This document shows, piece by piece, positions 48,458-57,913 of a stretch of 64,000 nt of DNA (positions are counted from its first letter, which is position 1; each line of letters begins with the position of its first letter). Position numbers and translations under genes: made by a program. Below the pieces are notes generated by a model. The model worked only from the letters and a program-made list of their open reading frames with translations. It had not been told where the DNA came from and did no database searches. Source of the stretch: Dryomyza anilis (lineage: Eukaryota; Arthropoda; Insecta; Diptera; Dryomyzidae); assembly GCA_951804985.1 (NCBI GenBank), contig OX638133.1, positions 9,320,501-9,384,500 of the forward strand, in the 5' to 3' direction.

Positions 48458-49376
48458 CTAGCTGAACCCGTGCACGACTCATGCAAAGATTTTGTGAATG
48501 CAAGGATATTGAGTGATTTTATTAATATAAAGAACATTTTTATTATTTATTTTCGAAAGTCTAATTGAGTTTGTTTGGTGGGTTCACTATATATTCCAAG
48601 TTTTAAGTAAATTTCGTGCAGATTTTGTCTTTGTGTTTTTTGTTCTGCTTTTGTATTTATGCTTTTTATTTGTGTCATTGCTTTTGTTTTTGTTTGTGTT
48701 TTTGCTTTTGTTTTTGTATTTTTGATTTGATTTTTGGGTTTTTCTGTTGCGGTTTTGCTTTTGATTTTGTGTCTTTGCTTTAGTTTTTGTGTCTTTGCTT
48801 TTCTTATGTTTTTGTTTTGCTTTTATTTTTGTGTTTTTCTTTTGTTTTTGGTATTTTTGCTTTTGTGTTTTGCTTATGTGTTTTTGCTTTTGTTTTTGTG
48901 TTTTTGATTTTGTGTTTTTTGCTTTCGTTTTAGTGTTTTTGCTTTTATTTTGTGTTTTTGCTTTTGTTTTTGTGTCTTTGCTTTTGTTTTGGTGTTTTAA
49001 CTTTTGTGTTTGTGTTTTTGCTTTCATTTTTATGTCTTTGTTTTGGTTTTTGTGTTTTTGCTTTTGTGTTTTGCTTTTGTGGTTCTGCTTTTGTTATTTG
49101 TATTTGCTTTTCTTTTTATATCACCATCTTTTGTTTTGTTTTTATTTTGCTTTTGTTTTTGTGTGATTGCCTCAGTTCCTGCTTTTGCTTTTTTATTTGA
49201 TTTTTGCTTTTGAGTTTGATTTTTGCTTTTTTTTGCGTTTTTGCTGTTGTATTTGAGTTTTTGTGTATGTGCCGAGTTATGTCGTTGTGAAAGTTTATGT
49301 TTTATGGGAGGTGCCATGCCCTTTCGTCCAATCCCGCCCATATATAGCCTATGACACCCTCCGGACTCCATAGTAT
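48458..49376 (+). mobile_element. MSE, copy 5, left part (split by the LINE)
   Basis: Begins CTAGCTGAACCCGTGCACGA. The middle lacks the 15-bp minisatellite and instead has a T-rich minisatellite (48600-49260). The 3' segment begins TGTGCCGAGTTATGTCGTTG, GGGAGGTGCCATGCCCTTTC, CATATATAGCC and stops in ACTCCATAGTAT, where the LINE starts. It continues at 52548 after a 13-bp duplication. Confidence 0.8.
48600..49260 (+). repeat. T-rich minisatellite, ~20-bp unit
   Basis: GCTTTTGTTTTTGTGTTTTT-like units of about 18-20 bp, some 33 copies. The minus strand reads Lys/Thr/Gln-rich low complexity and the plus strand Phe/Cys/Val-rich; neither is a gene. A shorter version precedes each tail of MSE copy 2. 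Confidence 0.85.
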
Positions 49377-52300
49377 ACTTACTTACTTAAATGGCCCTTA
49401 CAACCGTGGATCGGTTTTGGCCGCTGAGATGAAGCCGCGCCAGTCGGATCTGCTTTGCGCGCGCTGACGCCAGTTAGAAATACCAAGCGTTGCCAGGTTG
49501 TCCTCAACTTGGTCTTTCCAACGCAGATTTGGACGCCCTCTTCTACGCTGTCCACCTTCGAGTTTCGATTCAAGCACCTTCTTGGCTGGAGTGTATTCAT
49601 CCATTCGTTCATCCTGATTCGATACTCGTTAGCAAAGCAGATAGGGCCAAAGATTTTACGGAGAATCTTTCTCTCGAACGCTCCCAGTACTCTCTCATCG
49701 GTGGTGGCCAGCGTCCATGTTTCTGCACCATAAAGTAGGACGTGCATGATGAGTGACTTGTAGAGCGTTATTTTTGTCCGGCGAGAGAGGGCTCTGCTTC
49801 TCAATTGCCTACTGAGCCCAAAGTAGCACCTGTTGGCAAGAGTTATTCTCCGTTTGATCTCCAGGCTGACGTCGTTGTTGCTGTTTACGCTGGATCCCAG
49901 ATAGACGAAGTCCTTCACAATGTCGAACTTGTGGGTGTCAAAATCAGCTTTTTGTCCAAGACGCACGGACTCTTTTTTGCTTGTTGACACAAGGACCTTC
50001 GTCTTGTCCTCGTTCACCGCTAGACCCATTCGACGCGACTCTTTCTCTAATCTGGAGAATGCTGCGCTGACTGCTCGTGTGCTCCTGCCAATGATATCAA
50101 TATCGTCGGCATATGCGAGCAGCATGACACTTTTGTTGAGGATAGTGCCGCTTTGACGGAGTTCGGCAGCTCGAACTATTTTCTCCATCAATAAGTTAAA
50201 AAAGTCGCACGATAGGGAGTCACCCTATCTGAAACCTCGTTCGGTATGAAATGGCTCGGAGAGGTCTTTTCCTATTCTCACTGAGCAACGTGTGTTGCTC
50301 AGGGTCATCCTGCAAAGCCTTATAAGTTTCGCAGGTATACCGAACTCATTCCCTTATCGGAGTGTCGAAGGCGGCTTTATAGTCGACTAATAGGTGGTAG
50401 GTGTCGATCTGTTTTTCTATGGTCTTTTCCTGGATTAGGCGCAATGTGAAAATCTGGTCTATGGTGGACTTTCCAAGTCTGAAGCCGCACTGATAAGGTC
50501 CAATCAGTCTGTTGACGATGGGCTTCAGTCTTTCACATAATACGCTCGATAGAACCTTGTATGCGATATTGAGTAGGTTGATCCCACGGTAGTTGGCGCA
50601 GATAGTGGGATCCCCTTTCTTAAGGATTGGGCAGAGTACACTGAGGTTCCAGTCACTTGGCATGCTTTCATCCGACCATATTCTGCTTACGAGCTCGTGC
50701 ATGCTCTCTATTAGCTCTTCGCCTCCGGTCTTAAACAATTCAGCAGGCAGGCCATCAGCACCTGCGGCTTTGTTGTTTTTCAGCCGAGCAATGGCTGTTC
50801 TGACCTCGTCATGGTCGGGTGGCGGAATCTCAACGTCGTCATCAAGTACTGGGGTTGCCGGGTTTGCTTCTCTATCGGTGGAATTGAGGTCATCATCACC
50901 GGTCAGCAGTTTAGAGAAGTAATCCCTCCATATTTTCAGTGTGCTCTGGATATCTGTCACTAGATTTCCGTTCTCATCTTTACAGGAAGAGGCTCCGGAT
51001 TTTGAACCTCCGGCTAGGCGTCTTATTTTCTCGAAGAATTTTCGAGCCTCATTCCTGTCCCCATGCATCTCAATCTCCTCACACTCACGTCTTTCTGCCT
51101 CGCTTTTTTTACGCCTGAAAAGACGTCTCTCTTCCCTCCTCTTCTCTTTGTATCGCTCCTTCGCAGCTCGCGTAGCTACTGACTGCAGGGTGGATTTGTA
51201 CGCAGCGTCTTTCTCTGCAGTGGCCGCGCGACACTCTTGGTCATACCACTGATTCCTCAGGGGGCGTTGGAATCCAAGCACCTCTTCGGCAGCCGTACGC
51301 ATAGAGCAGGAGATATGATTCCACTGCGCGCTTATATCATCGAGAGGAGGAGTGCTTTGTCTAAGCAGGTGTGAGAGTCGAGTGGAAAAGGCTTGCGTTG
51401 TCTGTTGTGATTGCAGCTTTCCGACGTCTAGCTTTCTCTGCGTTTGGTTCCGTACGTTCTTCGCAGCGCTTAAGCGTGTGCGGACCTTGGCTGCTACAAG
51501 GTAATGATCCGAGTCCATATTGGCACCTCGGATTGTGCGTACGTCCATCACGCTTGAAGCGTGCCTTCCGTCAATCACAACGTGATCAATTTGATTTCGA
51601 GTTTTTTGATCGGGCGACAACCATGTGGCCTTGTGGATATCGAAATGTTCGAATCTAGTGCTACTAACTACCATGTTTCGTGCTGCGGCGAAGTCGATTA
51701 GCCTCGTTCCGTTATCGGAAGTGTTGGCATGGAGGCTAAATTTTCCGATTGTGGGACAATAGATGGCTTCTCTGCCCACCTTGGCGTTAAAATCGCCTAG
51801 CACGATTTTGATATCGTGGCGGGGGCAGCGCTCGTATGCGTTGTCTAGGCGCTCGTAGAAGCGCTCTTTTGTCTCGTCATCTTTCTCGTTCGTCGGAGCG
51901 TGTGCACAAATTAGGCTGATATGGAAATATTTAGCCTTGATGCGGATTGTTGCCAGCCTTTCGTCCACGGGCGTGAACCTAGAGACAAGATGGCGGAGTC
52001 TCTTGCCGACCACAAATCCACATCCAAATTCGTGTCTCTCCTCATGGCAGCTGTAGTAGATATCACAGGACGCTTGTTTCGAACAGCCCTGTCCCGTCCA
52101 TCGCATCTCCTGGATAGCGGTGATGTCAGCCTTATATTTTTCGAGGACATCTGCCAGCTGGATAGAGGCACCTTCCCTATAAAGGGTCCGGACATTCCAG
52201 GTGCATATCCGTAAAAGTCGTCATCGTTGTAATCGGTCGTTATCCGAGGCTTCTTTTTTGTTTTCATTGGGCGCATAGGTTTTTTCCGTGGTGGGACCCA

Positions 52301-52547
52301 AACCCAACGCACGAACCCTCACTCTGAGGGAGATGCTCGCCACTCACTTTAGCCGACTTCTACACCGGGTGGTGTAGAGCGCCGTTTCCAGGGACTTCCA
52401 CGAGGAGGACTTCCACCGAAGTGGAGGTGTCACCATTTGACAATTTGTCAATTCTGGTGACCAGTGAGTTGACTTGAGACGACACCGACAAGGATTGCGC
52501 TGGCTTCGCCATGTTGAAGCACTCAGACACGTTGCCTTGTGATAATC
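49377..52547 (-). mobile_element. RTE-type LINE, near full length, inactive
   Basis: A 3171-bp element, read on the minus strand, flanked by a perfect 13-bp target duplication GACTCCATAGTAT (49364-49376, 52548-52560). Its GC content is clearly higher than that of the host sequence. It has one long coding unit with an AP-type endonuclease followed by reverse transcriptase, a 3' end only about 20 bp beyond the likely stop, and a short (TAAG)n tail, seen as ACTTACTTACTTA at 49377. Length, domain order, tiny 3' UTR and the craniofacial-development-protein-2-like endonuclease point to the RTE clade; the clade call is from memory of family features. It is inserted into MSE copy 5 and so is younger than it. 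Confidence 0.88.
49398..52211 (-). pseudogene. LINE endonuclease/reverse transcriptase, broken
   Basis: In order from 52211 down: an endonuclease start (Thr-Trp-Asn-Val-Arg-Thr-Leu, then ALADVLEKY-like Ala-Asp-Val-Leu-Glu-Lys-Tyr and IQEMRW); GDFNAKVG near 51800 and the DHYLV histidine motif near 51500 (endonuclease catalytic motifs); and a basic linker. The reverse transcriptase has KAAGADGLPAELFK, NYRGINLL, GFRLGKSTIDQ and YKAAFD, then FRQGDSLSC-equivalent sequence, AYADDIDII (catalytic YADD) and LYGAETW. The cysteine-poor C-terminal tail has RRRGRPNLRWKDQVEDNL. Lesions: an in-frame TGA just upstream of the endonuclease start with no Met available (a frameshift from the upstream frame near 52215 is likely); a 1-base insertion near 50350 after the YKAAFD motif; CAG to TAG at the FRQGD glutamine (about 50230); and a frame change near 49600. 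A stretch usually found between the GPIC-like and GRRRGRP-like motifs also seems deleted. It cannot make an active protein. Confidence 0.88.
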
Positions 52548-52650
52548 GACTCCATAGTATCCTGGTGCAAAATTTCACTTAAATCGGTTCAGCGGTTTAG
52601 ACGTGATGCTAGAACCAACAGACAGACTGACAGACGGACCAAGAGGACGC
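52548..52650 (+). mobile_element. MSE, copy 5, right part
   Basis: Starts with the second copy of the target duplication and continues CCTGGTGCAAAATTTC, AAATCGGTTCAGCGGTTTAG, ACGTGATGCT and CAGACAGACTGACAGACGGA. It then runs into ACGCAATATATTA without the usual TATATATAGAT end. Confidence 0.78.
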
Positions 52651-53443
52651 AATATATTATTTAAATTTAGTTATTAGAGTATATGAAACAAATATATATT
52701 AAAATTACCTCATTACCATAAATCATAATAATTGTGTTTTTATGAAGAATCTTTTATATTTTGTCATTTTTTATTATGTAAATCGTAAAAAGGCAAATAT
52801 TATTTTTTAATTTTTTTATATAAACGCATGTTAATATTTTAAAATTTAAAAATACATTTAATACATTTTATGAAAACATGCAGAAAATAAATCAACAAAA
52901 AATAAATCAACCCCTCTCCATTTGGTATAATCTTCTTTATGATTTTATTTTGCTCTGCTGGCAGCAAATTGAAATAACTTTTTGCATAATCAGAAAACTT
53001 CTCAAAAATCCTCACTAGGTTTTAAAAAAGCACAAAAACTAAAAATAAGTTTTAAAAATAATTCAAAAAACTTTGAAATTAATAAAAAAACACACAAAAT
53101 TCTACATGACCAACAAAATACATAAAACTTTTATTTTTGATTTAAACAAATTGCATATATGACAACACGAAATAGCCACCAATGAAATAAACTTGAATGA
53201 AATGAAGTAAATGTTCTTCAATAAAAATTATATATTACTTAAAAAAAATTATGATATGACACATAATAAAAAAAAAATCCCCATCAAAAAAATTTAAATA
53301 TCACCAATAAAATAAAGTTTAATTTATATAAAAGAAATATAACTAAAATCCGAAGATTTTATCTAATCAGAGTGGGAGCTTCTCACTGCAATAGTAGAAA
53401 TTGTACTAAGGTAATGTTTGGAAAATGATCCTTGATCCTTGAT
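52651..53443. other. AT-rich noncoding stretch
   Basis: No gene or element recognised. Many A-rich homopolymer tracts. Confidence 0.45.
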
Positions 53444-53880
53444 ATTTTCACTGTCACTGCCAAAGGGGCGAATGTGCATTTTAAAAAATATTGTCAAATT
53501 AAATTTTAAAGTTTGAAGTGCTTTAAAAATTAGTATAAATAACATTTTTTTAAATTATTTTTGTTGTTCTGGTTTATGCATCAATTATCATAACGGGTAT
53601 ACAATATCTTTGTACTTGGTCAACTTACTGAATTATAAATACGGATTTTGTATGGCTATATGACGACCAAAACGAAAATATTTTTGTTTTTTGCTATAAC
53701 TCATTATTTTCGCAAGATAAAATAGTGAGGTAAAGGCATTATTATTTAAAAATGATTTGGCATCATTATTTAAAAATGATTTGCCAAACATTTTTCCAGC
53801 AAATGATAAAAATTCAAAAAAATATTTTAAAATAATGAAGAAAATCGATAGCTGCTTTAAAAACAAACAATTAATTTATA
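53444..53880 (+). mobile_element. MITE copy, GCCAAAGGGGCGAATGTGCA family, partial
   Basis: Begins CACTGTCACTGCCAAAGGGG and CGAATGTGCATTTTAAA, then TTTTAAAGTTTGAAGTGCTT, TTGCTATAACTCATTATTTTC-like sequence and GATAAAATAGTGAGGTAAAG. It ends in CTTTAAAAACAAACAATTAAT without the right terminal repeat. It matches the left half of the element at 58639-59592. Confidence 0.75.
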
Positions 53881-54028
53881 GAATATTCTTTAAACTATAT
53901 TATTAATTATCTTATTGGGTATTTATTTCATTACGAAGAAATACGCACATCGAAAAATTGGCAAAAAAAAATATATAAAATAATCCGCAACAAATTCGGA
54001 GCACTTTTCAGTGAATTATGACCTATGG

Positions 54029-54271
54029 AAGTGTGTGCATTTGACTAAATTGCTGACTAAACTAAATTGATTGGCTTTTCATTCGATCTCCATTTGGTAA
54101 CCGGTAATTCTTAAAGTCCATATTCAATCGATTATTATATATGTCTTTTTGCTGTCATCCACTTTAGTTCAATTTAGTCTGCTCGAAAATTTGCTAAATT
54201 GAAAAGTCGAATACTGCATTACCGACATTATTTAGTTTAGTCCGCTATTTAGTCGAATTCGCACACACCCT
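54029..54271. mobile_element. Short MITE with GTGTGTGC ends
   Basis: Left GTGTGTGCATTTGACTAAAT, then TGACTAAACTAAATTGA, is mirrored by ATTTAGTTTAGTCCGCTATT, then TAGTCGAATTCGCACACAC. About 45-bp inverted ends enclose AT-rich DNA. No certain target duplication. Confidence 0.72.
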
Positions 54272-54879
54272 AAATTATACATAAAATGTAGGGGATTATT
54301 TCAAATGAGTTATTTAATGGCTTATTTCATTTGGGGAATATTTTCAAATGTCAAATTGCATTATAGAAACTATAATAGTAATAATAGAAAATATTTTTTG
54401 AAATTAATTTCAAGCCAAATATTGTTCTTAGCTTAATTAGTAAAATAAACATTTTCAACTTTAATATCCAAAGATTTCTTAATGGTTAATGCACCGTGCT
54501 ACTCATAGGTAATGCCTTAATAAATAGGCTCTAATGTCGTATTAAAGAATTAGTATCACACATGGCAGTGCAACGTGCAGTCATTAAAGCAATGCCTTTG
54601 GCAGTACTTACATTCAGTAATGAGTTCTTCGTTGCATTAGCAAGGATAAGCAAGCGAGTCTATAGATTTCAATTCAAGCGCAGTTGAGCGCATTTTCATT
54701 AGTGCTAAAATAAAAGAAAATTGTAAGAAAAAAAGTAGGATTATTTCTTCGTAAAAGGTATTTGTGCCATCAAAAATATATGCATTTTTTTGTAATTAAC
54801 AAAATTGATTTTTTTTTTTAATTAATTATTTTTTAACTATAAAGCGAAGACACTTTCTATATTTTAACCAATCCCTGAT
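54272..54879. other. AT-rich noncoding stretch
   Basis: No gene or element recognised. Confidence 0.45.
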
Positions 54880-55077
54880 AGACAGACAGACGGACAGACA
54901 GACAGACAGACAGACGGACAGACAGATGGACAGACAGACAGACGGACATCGCTAAATCGACTCAGGAGGTCATGCTGATAAAGAATATATATACTTTTCC
55001 ATACCGGAGATGCTTCCTTCTGGATGTTACAAACGGCGTACCAAACTGAATATACCCTTTCACTCTTAGTGTAGGGT
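54880..55077 (+). mobile_element. DINE-like element, 3' end
   Basis: Repeated CAGACAGACGGA words, then ATCGCTAAATCGACTCAGGA, GGTCATGCTGATAAAGAATA, CTTTTCCATACCGGAGATGC, GTTACAAACGGCGTACCAAA and a terminal AGTGTAGGGTATAAAAATG. Very close to the tail at 16812-16973. Confidence 0.8.
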
Positions 55078-56825
55078 ATAAAAATGCCGAAACCTGAAAA
55101 TGTCGAAACCTGAAAATGTCGAAAACAAAAATGTCGAAAAAAAAATGTTGAAAACTAAAATGTTGAAAAATAAAATGTCGAAATTTAATATGACAAAATC
55201 ATTTTATGCCGAAAAAATGATGGAAAATGTCGAAAAAAGATAAAGATATTAAAAAAGAACGAATTTTTAGCTACTCTAGGATTCATGCGGAGATTTTTAA
55301 ATATGCTGCCTTCAAAATACCATCTTGGAATTTAGCTTCAATACTTATAAAAAATCAACAAAAATTTCCATTTTTTTTTTAAATACTTTTTTTAAGGACA
55401 TGTAATTCGAAGTTCAAGGTCATATGTTCATGTTAAAAAGAATTTTCCAAAAGATTGTTTTAAAACGTAACCTTATCTAAGTTTCTAGTATCAAGGAATA
55501 TTTCAATAGGAACCACCATACAAAAGTTATCATTGACAATTTTTTAACTTTGGACTGTATCTTTGGAAAAAGTGATATCTTTGGAAATAGTGGTCGGAAA
55601 AAAATGGTGAATGCAGATCCCGATACCCTTTATCAGTTGCCAAAATATCATTTAAATCGAAGAGAGTGAGTTGCAAATTAGACATCTGCACAAGTACATT
55701 TGAAACCCACTTCAAGACATTCACTTCGTTTCAAAACATTTACTGTCGTCAACTCTATGCTTGAAAATCAAATGAATGTCTTGCTCACAACAACAAAGAA
55801 CCAAGTACTGTCAAAACAAAACATAAGCAAAACAAAACTGAAGTGTAGAGGTCTATGATGATGTGCAATAAACATTCAAATACTGAAATGAACTGCTTAT
55901 GACACCGAGTACTTAGTGCATTTTTAATTTTTTTTTTATCATTCTTACTAGAGTATAGATAGAAAATATAGAAAAATATAGAAAAAAACAAAAGGTATAA
56001 GAAAATCATATAATATTTTATATTAAGTTTTTTATTTATCGAAAAACATTTTTTTCATTATTTAATTTTTTCATTATTTTTTTTCTTGATATATTGCTTT
56101 TCGACCAAAGCGTTGTTTTTGTCGTACAAATTTATTTTTTTAACAATTTTTTTTTTTTAATATTGTTTGTTGTATTTTTTTTTATTAACACATAAATACC
56201 AATAACAACATTACTGCCGTAGAACGAACAGATTTGTTGTTGATTTCAATGTTCGTCTTCTCACTCGTTACTCGTTGCACTCACTCGCTGCACCTACTGT
56301 ATTCGTTGCATGTTCAGCGACAGTGTTGTCGTTTGTTGTGTTTTTGAAAACATTGAATGTTTTGAATGGCTTGATGTTTTGACAGTGCATGACACCAATG
56401 AAACAAATACTGAAGTGAAGTGAAGTCGCTCAAAGAGACTTCACTATAATACTGTCGAATGTCATTTGTGAAATGAATTCAAAACTGTAGAGTGCAGTAG
56501 TGCATATTTGCAGAGGAAACTTCAAAACCATTTGTGCAGATGTCTATTGCAAATCCTACGAGATTTGGTGTGGACTTGCTCATATAGGATTTAAAATTTG
56601 TATTTCAACATTTTGATATTTCGACATTATAATTTTCGACATTTTTTGATCCTATAAAAAAAATGTTTTTGTATTTATAGTTTAAAAAATTTGTCAACAT
56701 TTTCTAGCTTTAAAATATTTTTCGACATTTTGTGATTCGGCCAAATATTTTTTCGGCGTTCTAAGGCTTTTATAATTTCGACATTTTAAGGTTTCGACAT
56801 TTTTTTTTCGATATTTCGTAGGAAT
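55078..56825. mobile_element. Inverted-repeat element with AAATGTCGAAA ends
   Basis: The left zone (55080-55240) is a loose repeat of AAAATGTCGAAAAC-like words. The right zone (56600-56820) has the reverse complement, TTTTCGACATTTT, repeated. Such subterminal clusters in inverted orientation suggest a foldback element about 0.88 kb long before a hAT-like MITE inserted at 55679. Noncoding. No clear target duplication at the outer edges. Confidence 0.6.
55679..56546. mobile_element. hAT-like MITE, 868 bp, perfect 8-bp TSD
   Basis: Terminal inverted repeats of 15 bp, TAGACATCTGCACAA, are identical at both ends and continue with mismatches to a shared TTTGAA. They are flanked by TTGCAAAT on both sides (55671-55678, 56547-56554). 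An 8-bp duplication fits hAT. The interior has a CACTCGTTACTCGTTGCACTC patch and no transposase. Confidence 0.88.
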
Positions 56826-57149
56826 CCCTTTTAAAATATATCTCGAAATTTTTTAAAATAATAAAAAAATATATATTTATTAAACGACATAAACCAATAA
56901 ATGATATTCAAAATGATTTTTCCATTGGACAAGCCTTTCTATATAATGAATAGTTCCTGATTTTGATTACAAACTCAATTTTCTTCTAAAACATACTGGC
57001 GCAAATTCATAGTCAGCTTATGTTTACCAGTTAAAGCTTACTTTAGTTAAAGTCAACTTTAAAATAAAGCACACTTTAAATGAGTGATTATTCATAGACA
57101 CTTTGCAAACCAACTCTAACAAAAAGTTAACTTTAAAACGAAATTTATA

Positions 57150-57799
57150 TTGAACACATCCAAAACTAATACACGGATGATTCAAAAAAAGAAGGATGCA
57201 TGGGTCTCAATGAACGGCGCTATGATTACTGGCGGCTGTCAACGTAGCATTGGTCAAATGAAGCAGCAATGGATACGGTTGAAAATGGCTGCCAAAAAGT
57301 CGTCATCATCTGTAAAAAGAGCTGGAAATATGGTTGAAATTCCAAGCATTGATCCTAGCGATAGTCTTGTTCAAGCCATGATACAAGAAGAGTTAGATGA
57401 AGATTCCATATTGATAGACAGCGACACTATCTTACCTGCTGCAGAAACCCTAAGCATCGTCGAACAACCTGCAACTAATGTAAATTCAACATCATTAATT
57501 GATGACGTCATATTGAATCCAATTCCCACAGTTGACACACCAACCGTATCTAGTGCTTCAGCTCCAACAGGACGTGATTGTACCACCCGCTGCAATGCCG
57601 CGAAGTTCGTTGGTTGATCGGTTGCGGAGTTTGCCAAAAGCTGTTACAACTAAAAACGATGTAATGAGTCAGCGGCTAGCACAAATACAACTGTAAAGTA
57701 AGCAAATGGCAGAGTTACATGAATTAGAAATTGCACAACGAAAAGAATTAAGGGTTCAACTGATCAAAGAACAAATTGCACAGCAAAGAAATAATGTTT
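57150..57799 (+). pseudogene. Harbinger Myb/SANT-like DNA-binding protein, broken
   Basis: The frame from 57150 gives 155 residues. Its start is the second half of a Myb/SANT-like DNA-binding domain (Lys-Lys-Lys-Asp-Ala-Trp, then Gly-Gln-Met-Lys-Gln-Gln-Trp-Ile-Arg-Leu-Lys); the first helix expected upstream is not found, so the 5' part is lost or shifted. An acidic, Ser/Thr-rich linker follows. Near 57560 the frame changes: the next frame continues Met-Pro-Arg-Ser-Ser-Leu-Val-Asp-Arg-Leu-Arg, has a stop at about 57692, then a C-terminal coiled-coil-like helix rich in Glu/Gln/Lys/Arg ending at 57799. This layout is usual for the accessory protein that brings the nuclease to the element ends. 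No host role is suggested. Confidence 0.72.
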
Positions 57800-57913
57800 A
57801 ATTATTATTTTATGTATTTTTTTGTAAATAAATAAATTAATTTATATGTCATAATTTAAAAATATCTTTCAATAAATACATTTCGAAAAGTTCTTCGGGA
57901 AAATTGACCGGGA

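Noticed and set aside
48587..49371. Lys/Gln/Thr-rich and Phe/Cys-rich frames
   Set aside because: T-rich minisatellite within MSE copy 5, both strands open by composition.
49455..52214. Plus-strand open frames across the LINE (60-109 codons)
   Set aside because: Antisense shadows of the endonuclease/reverse transcriptase.
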